The notes beneath the pieces were generated by a model. The model did no database searches. It was not told the DNA's origin and was given only the letters and a program-made list of their open reading frames with translations. 24,800 nucleotides of DNA from Frankiales bacterium (GTDB lineage: Bacteria > Actinomycetota > Actinomycetes > Mycobacteriales > SCTD01): the NCBI GenBank assembly GCA_025464915.1, contig JAODNF010000150.1:1-24800 (forward strand), given 5' to 3'. Below, piece by piece: positions 6,281 to 12,763 of this stretch. Position 1 is the stretch's first letter, and the number at the start of each line of letters is the position of its first letter. A program made the translations under genes and the position numbers.

Positions 6281-7186
6281 GTGCGCGCACTGCTGGTCGT
6301 GAACCCCAAGGCCACGACGACGAGCGCGCGGGCGCGCGACGTGCTCGCGCACGCCCTGGCCAGCGAGGTCAAGCTCGACGTCGCCGAGACGACGCACCGC
6401 GGCCACGCCCGGGAGCTCGCCGAGCAGGCGACCAAGGACGGCTTCGACGTCGTCGTCGCGCTCGGGGGCGACGGGACGGTCAACGAGGTCGTCAACGGGC
6501 TGCTCCACGGGGGCCCCCGGGAGGACCTGCCGAGTCTCGGCGTCGTCCCCGCGGGGAGCACGAACGTCTTCGCCCGCGCCCTGGGCCTGCCGAACAACCC
6601 GATCGAGGCGACCAGCCAGCTGCTGGAGGCGCTGCTGGAGGACCGCCGTCGCACGATCGGGCTCGGCCTCGCCGACGACCGCTACTTCACGTTCAACGCC
6701 GGCCTGGGCATCGACGCGGGGGCGGTGCGCCGGGTGGAGCGCGCCCGGGCCAAGGGCCGTACGGCGACGCAGCCGCTCTACGTCCGCTCGGCGGTGCGCG
6801 AGCACCTGCTCGGGCCCGGTCACATGCTCACGGTGACGCTCCCGGACGGGGCCGCGCTGCGGCTCGCCCTGGTGCTGGTGTGCGCCGCGAACCCGTGGAC
6901 CTACCTGGGCAACCGGCCGGTCGAGCCGTGCCCGGACGCCTCGTTCGACACCGGCCTGGACCTGTTCGGCCTCACGAAGGCTCCCACCCGCACCGTGCTG
7001 CGCCACCTGGCCCAGATCCTGCGCGGCGGGCCGCACGGCAAGCGGGTCGTCCTGGTGCACGACCTGCCGAGCCTCACGCTCGCCAGCGACGGCCCGCTCC
7101 CGTTCCAGCTGGACGGTGACGAGCTCGGTGACCGGACCTCGGTGCAGCTCCGGAGCGTGCCGGACGCCCTGCGCGTGGTCGTCTGA
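6281..7186 (+). CDS. Diacylglycerol kinase-family lipid kinase
   Basis: 301 aa. DAGK catalytic fold: the nucleotide-binding loop LGGDGTVNEVVNGL is at residues 61-74 and the second conserved loop, VVPAGSTNVFARALG, at about 89-103. The C-terminal half carries FNAGLGIDAG and PFQLDGDEL, as in YegS/DgkB relatives. It probably phosphorylates diacylglycerol or a related lipid at the inner membrane face; sphingosine-kinase-like or ceramide substrates cannot be excluded. The GTG start has no ribosome site but has TAGCCT seven bases upstream, so the mRNA is probably leaderless. A hairpin follows the stop. From memory, Rv3218 is the positional equivalent, just before whiB1. Confidence 0.9.
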   Translation: MRALLVVNPKATTTSARARDVLAHALASEVKLDVAETTHRGHARELAEQATKDGFDVVVALGGDGTVNEVVNGLLHGGPREDLPSLGVVPAGSTNVFARALGLPNNPIEATSQLLEALLEDRRRTIGLGLADDRYFTFNAGLGIDAGAVRRVERARAKGRTATQPLYVRSAVREHLLGPGHMLTVTLPDGAALRLALVLVCAANPWTYLGNRPVEPCPDASFDTGLDLFGLTKAPTRTVLRHLAQILRGGPHGKRVVLVHDLPSLTLASDGPLPFQLDGDELGDRTSVQLRSVPDALRVVV

Positions 7187-7192
7187 ACCCTT

Positions 7193-7213
7193 CCGGGTGA
7201 GGGGGTTCACCCG
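7193..7213 (+). terminator. Hairpin after the lipid kinase gene
   Basis: CGGGTGA (7194-7200) pairs with TCACCCG (7207-7213) around a six-base G-rich loop, seven bases after the stop. There is no U-tract, which is usual for high-GC actinobacterial terminators. Confidence 0.55.
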
Positions 7214-7360
7214 CTCAGGGCTGGGCACGCAGGGCAACGTGACGAAGGCGACACCGGGCGAGGCTCGACAGCGTTGCAGAAGCCTTGCCACAGGCGCGTG
7301 GCCGGTGATTGGGTAGAACGGCGTTCGGATCTTCGAAGCCGGTGGATCCACGCGCAAGAT

Positions 7361-7376
7361 CGTGAAAGGTTTCACA
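7361..7376. promoter_or_regulatory. CRP/GlxR-type site upstream of whiB1
   Basis: CGTGA-AAGGTT-TCACA matches the consensus TGTGA-N6-TCACA at 9 of 10 positions; the core GTGAAAGGTTTCAC is a palindrome. A TTGACA (-35-like) begins six bases downstream at 7382-7387, though no clear -10 follows at 16-18 bp. M. tuberculosis whiB1 is a known CRP (Rv3676) target, so cAMP-CRP control here is likely. Confidence 0.65.
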
Positions 7377-7468
7377 AGAAGTTGACACAGGAGCCCGGCC
7401 GGCCAGGTCGGGACATGGACGGCTCCGCTTGTCCCCCCGGACGGCGCCGCTGCGAGGAGTTGGACTGC

Positions 7469-7714
7469 ATGGACTGGCGCCAGACCGCGCTCTGCCGGGA
7501 GCAGGACCCCGAGCTCTTCTTCCCGATCGGCACGACCGGGCCGGCCGCGACGCAGGTCGACGAGGCCAAGGCCGTCTGCCGACGCTGCCCCTCCCTCGAG
7601 CCGTGCCTCACGTGGGCCCTCGAGACGGGTCAGGACGCCGGCGTGTGGGGCGGGACCTCCGAGGACGAGCGCCGCGCACTGAAGCGCCGCAGCACCCGCC
7701 TCCGCACCGCCTGA
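7469..7714 (+). CDS. whiB1: WhiB1-type iron-sulfur transcription regulator
   Basis: 81 aa. Wbl protein holding a [4Fe-4S] cluster that reacts with nitric oxide; in relatives it binds region 4 of the housekeeping sigma factor and is essential. Cluster ligands are Cys9, Cys37, Cys40 and Cys46, the numbering I recall for M. tuberculosis WhiB1. The turn GVWGG (58-62) is followed by the basic segment ERRALKRRSTR. The opening MDWRQTALCREQDPELFFP is typical of WhiB1/WblE. Start at ATG 7469 behind GAGGAG (7454-7459); upstream in-frame codons lie in leader sequence. The leader region 7214-7468 carries a CRP-type site. The next gene starts two bases after its stop. Confidence 0.95.
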   Translation: MDWRQTALCREQDPELFFPIGTTGPAATQVDEAKAVCRRCPSLEPCLTWALETGQDAGVWGGTSEDERRALKRRSTRLRTA

Positions 7715-7716
7715 GC

Positions 7717-7941
7717 GTGCGCACCCGAGAGCACTGGGTCCGGCCGCCGGTCGTGGCCGCCGAGGCCCGGTCGCAACGCCTCGCCGCCTGGCGCTACCGG
7801 CTGATCTCGGCCGTGCTGCTGGCCGCCGTGGCCGCCGTTGTGGTCTGGCTGTTCCTGCACTTCAGCAACGTGACGGGCGGCGAGGACCCGGGCATCGGGA
7901 TCAGTCCCGCCCGCTCACCTCTGGCTGCAGCGGCACGCTGA
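7717..7941 (+). CDS. Small single-pass membrane protein
   Basis: 74 aa. A basic N-terminal part (residues 1-31) is followed by one strongly hydrophobic helix (LISAVLLAAVAAVVVWLFL, about 32-50) and a short polar tail. No known domain recognised. It begins with GTG two bases after the whiB1 stop, so it probably depends on whiB1 translation. The last 41 bases are antisense to the end of the histidine kinase gene; that overlap encodes the low-complexity tail SPARSPLAAAAR, so the true end may matter little for function. Moderately sure it is real, because of its position, reading frame and clean membrane segment. Confidence 0.6.
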   Translation: MRTREHWVRPPVVAAEARSQRLAAWRYRLISAVLLAAVAAVVVWLFLHFSNVTGGEDPGIGISPARSPLAAAAR

Positions 7942-9355
7942 GCCGCGCCCGGGTGCCCCGTGGGGCCCGCGGCTCGAGCGCGAGCGACCCGCGCAGCTCC
8001 CCCGCGACGAGGGTCCGCACGATCTGCAGCCCGAGCCTGGTGCTGGCCTGCAGGTCGAACCCCTCGGGCAGGCCGGCCCCGTCGTCCACGACGTCCACGT
8101 CGAGCCGGTCCGGCGCCCTGGTGACGAGCACGTCGATCTCGCCGGACCGGCCGTCCGGGTAGGCATGCTCCACGGCGTTCTGCACGAGCTCGGTCAGCGT
8201 CATCGACAGCGGGGTCGCCACCTCGGCGGGAAGGATCCCGAAGGACCCCTCACGCCGTACGACGACCGGTGCCCCCGTCGTCGCGACCTCCGCGCACATC
8301 GCGAGGACCTTGTCCGCGATCTCGTCGAAGTCCACCCGCTCGTCGAGCGCGAGCGACAGGGTCTCGTGCACGACGGCGATCGACCCCACGCGGCGGACCG
8401 ACTCCTGCAGCGCCGCCTGCGCCGCCGGGTCGGTCATCCGGCGGGCCTGCATCCGCAGCAGCGCCGCGACCGTCTGCAGGTTGTTCTTCACCCGGTGGTG
8501 GATCTCGCGGATGGTCGCGTCCTTGCCCATGATCGCGCGGTCACGACGGCGGACCTCGGTCACGTCGCGCACCAGCACCAGCGCACCGCGCGGTTCACCG
8601 CCGGGGACGAGCGGGAGCGCCCGCAGGGACACCACCGCCGACCGGGCCTCGACCTCCGACTCGCGGGGCTCGCGGAACCGCAGGGCAGCCGCCAGCGCCG
8701 CGGACCCGCGCGGCTCGTCGAGCTTGCCCGGACCGGCCGACAGCCTCGCGATGGTGTGGCCGAGGTGCGCCCCCAGCAGGTCTCCGGTGACGCCGAGCCG
8801 CCGGTAGGCCGACAGCGCGTTGGGTGACGCGTAGACGACGTGGCCGGTGCGGTCCAGGCGCATCAGGCCGTCACCGACGCGGGGGGAGTGCTCCGGGTCG
8901 GGGTCGCTGCCGGGGAACGGGAACGTGCCCTCACCCACCATCTGCATGAGCTCACCGGCGCTGGACAGGTAGGCGAGCTCGAGCTGCGACGGCACGCGCG
9001 CGGTGGCCAGGTTGGTGTCCCGCGACAGCACCCCCAGGACGCGCTCGCCCCGCCGGACGGGGACCGCCTCACGGCGTACCTGTCCCGACTCCTCGACCCC
9101 CGTCCCGCGGTCGAGCCTCGGATCTGCGTCCGGCTCTGCACCGACGACGTCGTCCGGGTAGGTCGTGGGGCCGGTCGTGGGCCGCATGTGCGCCGCCGCC
9201 AGCCAGTGGCCCTCGCGGGTGCGCACCCAGAGCACCAGGTCGGCGAACGACAGGTCGGCGAGCAGCTGCCACTCGGCGACCAGCCGCTGGAGGTGGTCGA
9301 GGTCGAGCGGGGTCAGGTCGGTGCGGGAACGGACCAGCTCCGCCAAGGTGGACAC
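7901..9355 (-). CDS. pdtaS: PdtaS-type sensor histidine kinase (HisKA_2/HWE-like)
   Basis: 484 aa, no membrane helix, so a cytosolic sensor. Residues 1-145 look like the GAF-like N-terminal domain of the family, about 160-275 a PAS domain, about 280-355 the HisKA_2 dimerisation domain with EIHHRVKNNLQTVAALL (His286/His287; the first is the likely phosphoacceptor), and about 380-480 the ATPase domain (N-box ELVQNAVEHA, G-box DDGAGLP). PdtaS signals to the ANTAR-domain RNA-binding regulator PdtaR, which is not in this window. Its position after whiB1 matches Rv3219-Rv3220c as I recall. The GTG start has TAGGCT seven bases upstream, implying a leaderless transcript, divergent from bioF. Confidence 0.9.
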   Translation of the reverse strand: MSTLAELVRSRTDLTPLDLDHLQRLVAEWQLLADLSFADLVLWVRTREGHWLAAAHMRPTTGPTTYPDDVVGAEPDADPRLDRGTGVEESGQVRREAVPVRRGERVLGVLSRDTNLATARVPSQLELAYLSSAGELMQMVGEGTFPFPGSDPDPEHSPRVGDGLMRLDRTGHVVYASPNALSAYRRLGVTGDLLGAHLGHTIARLSAGPGKLDEPRGSAALAAALRFREPRESEVEARSAVVSLRALPLVPGGEPRGALVLVRDVTEVRRRDRAIMGKDATIREIHHRVKNNLQTVAALLRMQARRMTDPAAQAALQESVRRVGSIAVVHETLSLALDERVDFDEIADKVLAMCAEVATTGAPVVVRREGSFGILPAEVATPLSMTLTELVQNAVEHAYPDGRSGEIDVLVTRAPDRLDVDVVDDGAGLPEGFDLQASTRLGLQIVRTLVAGELRGSLALEPRAPRGTRARLSVPLQPEVSGRD

Positions 9356-9362
9356 GCGACGA

Positions 9363-9372
9363 AGCCTAGAGT
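9363..9372. promoter_or_regulatory. Back-to-back leaderless promoter core (pdtaS/bioF)
   Basis: On the minus strand TAGGCT (9368-9363) lies seven bases before the kinase GTG at 9355. On the plus strand TAGAGT (9367-9372) lies six bases before the bioF GTG at 9379. The two -10 hexamers share the central TA at 9367-9368. No ribosome site precedes either start. Confidence 0.62.
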
Positions 9373-9378
9373 CGAGCC

Positions 9379-10494
9379 GTGGGCGATCCGTGGCAGTGGC
9401 TCGACGCGGCGCGTGCGGACGTGCGCTCGCGCGGGCTCTCGCGGCGCCTCGACACCTACGAGGGGCTGCTGGACCTCGCCTCGAACGACTACCTGGGGCT
9501 GACCCGGCACCCCGCCGTGGTGGCTGGTGCCGTCGCGGCCGCCGAGCGGTTCGGGGGCGGCTCCACGGGATCCCGGCTGGTCACGGGCAACCTGCCGGTC
9601 CACGTCGCCCTCGAGCAGGCCCTGGCCGCGCGCTGCGGCGCGGAGTCGGCGCTGGTGTTCTCGTCCGGCTACCTCGCCAACCTGGGCGCCGTCACCACCC
9701 TGGCGGGGCCGGGGACACTGGTGCTGTCCGCCAGCGCCAACCACGCCTCGCTCATCGACGCCTGCCGGCTGTCCCGCGCAACCGTCCGGGTCGTCCCCCA
9801 CGGGGACATCGCCGCCTTCGACCGCGCCCTGGCCGGCTGGGAGGGCCGCGCCGTCGTCGTCACGGACGCGGTCTTCAGCGTCGACGGCGCGCTCGCGCCT
9901 CTCGTCGCGCTCCACGAGGTCGTACGGCGGCACGGGGCGCTCCTCGTCGTCGACGAGGCGCACGGGCTCGGCGTCCTCGGGCCGGGCGGCGCGGGAGCCT
10001 GCGCGCTCCTGGGGCTCGACCGCGAACCCGACGTCGTCCGGACGGTGACGCTCTCGAAGTCGCTGGGAGCCCAGGGCGGGGCGGTGCTCGGCCCGGCCGC
10101 GTTCCGCGACCACCTCGTGGACACGGCGCGGGCCTTCGTCTTCGACACGGGCCTGGCCCCGGCCGCTGCCGGAGCCGCCCTCGCCGCGCTCGACCTCGTC
10201 ACCGACAGTCTCGTCGGCCGGCTCGCCGCGGTGGGTACGGCCCTGGCGCAGGCTCTCGGCGTCGAACCCACCCCCGGCGCGGTCGTCCGGATCGTCGTGG
10301 GTGACCCGTTCGCGGCCACAGCCGCGCGCGACCGCTGCCGGGCGGACGGGGTGCTGGTGGGCTGCTTCCGGCCGCCGTCGGTGCCGGTCGGCGAGGCGTG
10401 CCTGCGGGTGACGGCGCGCGCCGACCTCACCCCGACCGAGGTCGAGCGCGCCGCTCGCGTCGTCCTCGCTTCCCTCAGACCGCCGTCGGGCTGA
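9379..10494 (+). CDS. bioF: 8-amino-7-oxononanoate synthase
   Basis: 371 aa PLP enzyme that condenses L-alanine with pimeloyl-ACP or pimeloyl-CoA, the first committed biotin step. Fold-type I aminotransferase signatures: LASNDYLGLTRHP near the N terminus, GGGSTGSRLVTGN, VVDEAHGLGVLG, and TLSKSLGAQGG with the PLP lysine at Lys227. Close relatives (KBL, serine palmitoyltransferase) share the fold, but the neighbouring bioD-bioB-bioA makes AONS the natural call. The GTG start is leaderless-looking (TAGAGT plus six bases). Its last 20 bases overlap the convergent hypothetical gene. It is separated from bioDBA by that gene, so it has its own promoter. No pimeloyl-forming genes (bioC, bioH, bioW, bioI) are in the window. 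Confidence 0.93.
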   Translation: MGDPWQWLDAARADVRSRGLSRRLDTYEGLLDLASNDYLGLTRHPAVVAGAVAAAERFGGGSTGSRLVTGNLPVHVALEQALAARCGAESALVFSSGYLANLGAVTTLAGPGTLVLSASANHASLIDACRLSRATVRVVPHGDIAAFDRALAGWEGRAVVVTDAVFSVDGALAPLVALHEVVRRHGALLVVDEAHGLGVLGPGGAGACALLGLDREPDVVRTVTLSKSLGAQGGAVLGPAAFRDHLVDTARAFVFDTGLAPAAAGAALAALDLVTDSLVGRLAAVGTALAQALGVEPTPGAVVRIVVGDPFAATAARDRCRADGVLVGCFRPPSVPVGEACLRVTARADLTPTEVERAARVVLASLRPPSG

Positions 10495-10795
10495 GCCGGG
10501 TCCGGAGCCAGGCGAGGCCGTCCTCGTCGCTGCGGTGCTCGCGCCACCCCTCCAAGACCTGCTCGAGGTCGCGCTCGCCGGGGATCACGGCGAGGACGCG
10601 GACGTGCTCGCTCGGGCCCGGGTAGCCGCCGGCCTGGCACAGGTAGAGCTCGCCGGTCTCGCGCAGCCACGCCAGTCGCCAGGCGGTGTCGGACCCGGCC
10701 GCCCGCCACGTCGCCCCGAGGTCGATCTCGTCGCTGGTCCGTCGCCGCGGGTCAGCGGTCTGGAAGGCGGTCTCATCGGCATAGCTGACGGTCAT
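10475..10795 (-). CDS. Hypothetical protein between bioF and bioD
   Basis: 106 aa, soluble, acidic, Trp/Arg rich (WRLAWLRETGELYLCQAGG, LEQVLEGWREHRSDEDGLAWLRTRL). No domain recognised. It has the clearest ribosome site in the area, AAGGAGG (10809-10803) seven bases before an ATG, so it is almost certainly expressed. It is divergent from bioD over a roughly 120-base regulatory gap, and its end overlaps bioF by 20 bases. The location inside the biotin locus invites a regulatory or accessory guess, but nothing in the sequence supports a specific role. Confidence 0.75.
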   Translation of the reverse strand: MTVSYADETAFQTADPRRRTSDEIDLGATWRAAGSDTAWRLAWLRETGELYLCQAGGYPGPSEHVRVLAVIPGERDLEQVLEGWREHRSDEDGLAWLRTRLSPTAV

Positions 10796-10867
10796 GGGCG
10801 TGCCTCCTTGCAGGGTCGGGGGGAGAGCTCCTGGTGCCTGGTGAGACGCTCCACTCTCGTCGAACGT

Positions 10868-10890
10868 CCCTGTGCCCCGGGCAAACAGGG
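10868..10890. promoter_or_regulatory. Inverted repeat in the bioD upstream gap
   Basis: CCCTGT (10868-10873) and ACAGGG (10885-10890) flank TGCCC-C-GGGCA (10873-10883), giving an imperfect nested dyad in the divergent gap. It is a candidate operator for the biotin genes or the divergent hypothetical gene. It does not match the BioQ or BioR sites I know. Confidence 0.3.
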
Positions 10891-10914
10891 GCTGAACATC
10901 TCCTGGGAGCGCTC

Positions 10915-11613
10915 GTGGTGCTGTTCGTCACCGGTACCAGCACCGACGTCGGTAAGACGGTTGTCACCGCCGCGCTAGCCGCGCTCGGTCTAGAGCGGGG
11001 GTCGGTGGCCGTGGTCAAGCCGGGCCAGACCGGGGTGGCCGCCGACGAGCCCGGCGACCTGGCCGAGGTGGTCCGGCTCGCGGGACCCGTGTCGACCCAC
11101 GAGCTGGTGCGGTACCCCTCGGCGCTGTCCCCCGCGGCTGCTGCCCGGCTGGACGGGCGTCCGGTGCTGGACCCGGCAACCCTGTACGAGCTGTTGCTCG
11201 GGCTACCCGACGACCTGGTCCTGGTCGAGGGCGCCGGCGGCCTGCTGGTGCGGTTCGACGAGGACGGCCTGACGCTCGCCGACATGGCCCGCGCGCTGCG
11301 GGCCCGCGTGCTCGTGGTGGTCGGGCCGCACCTGGGGACGCTCAACCACACCGCCCTCACGCTCGAGGCGCTCGCCCACCGCGGGGTCGGGCTCGAGGGC
11401 CTCGTCCTGGGGTCCTGGCCCTCCCACCCCGGCCTTGCGGAGCGGTCGAACCTGCGCGACCTCGAGATGCTGGCCGCCCGACCCCTGCTGGGGGCGCTGC
11501 CTCTCGGCGCGCCGGCGGCCCCCGACTTCCGGGCGGTCGCCCGGGCGTCGCTGGCCCCCCAGCTCGGCGGCAGCTGGGACGCGAAGGCCTTCCGCGCCCG
11601 CTGGGACCCGTGA
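10915..11613 (+). CDS. bioD: Dethiobiotin synthetase
   Basis: About 232 aa. ATP- and CO2-dependent closure of the ureido ring of 7,8-diaminopelargonic acid, giving dethiobiotin. The P-loop is FVTGTSTDVGKTVV at the N terminus, followed by the substrate lysine region VVKPGQTG and VEGAGGLLV. The start is GTG at 10915 or 10918, both served by GGGAG (10905-10909); upstream in-frame codons lack family similarity. Normal length for the family. It is followed by a 145-base spacer holding a large inverted repeat before bioB, so bioB may be partly uncoupled from bioD. Confidence 0.93.
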   Translation: MVLFVTGTSTDVGKTVVTAALAALGLERGSVAVVKPGQTGVAADEPGDLAEVVRLAGPVSTHELVRYPSALSPAAAARLDGRPVLDPATLYELLLGLPDDLVLVEGAGGLLVRFDEDGLTLADMARALRARVLVVVGPHLGTLNHTALTLEALAHRGVGLEGLVLGSWPSHPGLAERSNLRDLEMLAARPLLGALPLGAPAAPDFRAVARASLAPQLGGSWDAKAFRARWDP

Positions 11614-11619
11614 CCCCCA

Positions 11620-11682
11620 CCGCGAATGGACACAGCACTTCGGTTTCCGGCAAGTTTTTCGAAGTGCCCTGGACATTCGCGG
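11620..11682. repeat. Two-tier inverted repeat between bioD and bioB
   Basis: Outer arms CCGCGAATG (11620-11628) and CATTCGCGG (11674-11682) pair over 9 bp. After a symmetric 6x6 mismatch region, inner arms GCACTTCG (11635-11642) and CGAAGTGC (11660-11667) pair over 8 bp around a 17-base T-rich loop. It could be a terminator/attenuator for bioD, an mRNA element, or an intergenic repeat family member. Confidence 0.7.
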
Positions 11683-11758
11683 CCGGACAACGCGGGGCGG
11701 TGATCGTTGTCGGCTCCCACCGCGAGGGCGAGCGGCGCCACCTGGCAGGATCTCCGGT

Positions 11759-12763
11759 GTGACCGAGCTGTTGATGGACGTGCTGGACATCGCCCGCGAG
11801 CAGGTGCTCGAGCGGGGCGTGGAGCTGACAGAGGAGCAGGCGCTGCAGTGCCTGCAGCTGCCGGACGACCGGCTGCCCGACCTGCTGCAGCTCGCGCACG
11901 ACGTCCGGATGCGCTGGTGCGGCCCGGAGGTCGAGGTCGAGGGCATCGTCAGCCTCAAGACCGGCGGCTGCCCCGAGGACTGCCACTTCTGCAGCCAGTC
12001 CGGCCTGTTCCCGTCGCCCGTCCGTGCCGCGTGGCTCGACATCCCGTCGCTGGTGAAGGCCGCCGTCGAGACCCGGGCCACCGGCGCGACCGAGTTCTGC
12101 ATCGTCGCCGCCGTGCGCGGGCCCGACGACAGGCTCATGGAGCAGGTGAAGAAGGGCGTCGCCGCGATCCGCGAGGCCGTGGACATCCAGGTCGCCTGCA
12201 GTCTCGGAATGCTCACCCAGGAGCAGGTCGACGAGCTCGCCGCGATCGGGGTGCACCGCTACAACCACAACCTCGATACGGCCCGGTCGCACTTCCCGCA
12301 GGTCGTCACGACCCACACCTGGGAGGAGCGGTTCGACACGCTCCGGATGGTCCGGGAGGCCGGCATGGAGGTCTGCTGCGGCGGCATCCTCGGCATGGGC
12401 GAGACCCTCGAGCAGCGTGCCGAGTTCGCGACGCAGCTCGCGGCCCTGCGGCCGGACGAGGTGCCGCTCAACTTCCTCAACCCCCGGCCCGGTACGCCCT
12501 TCGGCGACCTGCCCGTGCTGGCGGCCAACGACGCCCTGCGCGCGATCGCAACGTTCCGGCTGGCTCTGCCCCGCACCATCCTGCGGTTCGCCGGCGGCCG
12601 CGAGATCACGCTCGGCGACCTCGCCAAGGACGGCATGCTCGGCGGCATCAACGCCGTCATCGTCGGCAACTACCTGACGACCCTCGGCCGCCCGGCCACC
12701 GAGGACCTCGACATGCTCACCGACCTCAAGATGCCGCTCAAGGGGCTGTCAGCCTCCTTGTGA
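11759..12763 (+). CDS. bioB: Biotin synthase (radical SAM)
   Basis: 334 aa. Inserts sulfur into dethiobiotin. The radical SAM cluster ligands are Cys71, Cys75, Cys78 in GGCPEDCHFCSQS. Ligands expected for the sacrificial [2Fe-2S] cluster are all in place: Cys114 (EFCIVA), Cys147 (VACSLG), Cys206 or Cys207 (VCCGG) and Arg276 (ILRFAGGRE). YNHNLDT is the substrate-site motif. I start it at GTG 11759, where CAGGAT lies seven bases upstream (AGGA may act as ribosome site instead). The stop overlaps bioA by four bases. In mycobacteria BioB needs an auxiliary protein; a candidate lies at 15760. Confidence 0.95.
   Translation: MTELLMDVLDIAREQVLERGVELTEEQALQCLQLPDDRLPDLLQLAHDVRMRWCGPEVEVEGIVSLKTGGCPEDCHFCSQSGLFPSPVRAAWLDIPSLVKAAVETRATGATEFCIVAAVRGPDDRLMEQVKKGVAAIREAVDIQVACSLGMLTQEQVDELAAIGVHRYNHNLDTARSHFPQVVTTHTWEERFDTLRMVREAGMEVCCGGILGMGETLEQRAEFATQLAALRPDEVPLNFLNPRPGTPFGDLPVLAANDALRAIATFRLALPRTILRFAGGREITLGDLAKDGMLGGINAVIVGNYLTTLGRPATEDLDMLTDLKMPLKGLSASL

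Noticed and set aside
7225..7260. Second CRP site upstream of whiB1 (CGTGA-CGAAGG-CGACA)
   Set aside because: Three mismatches to consensus and no palindromic core.
10796..10914. Known biotin repressor site (BioQ, BioR or BirA type) before bioD
   Set aside because: Only a single TGAAC half-site is seen at 10893-10897; no partner half at the right spacing and no BioR-like A/T palindrome.
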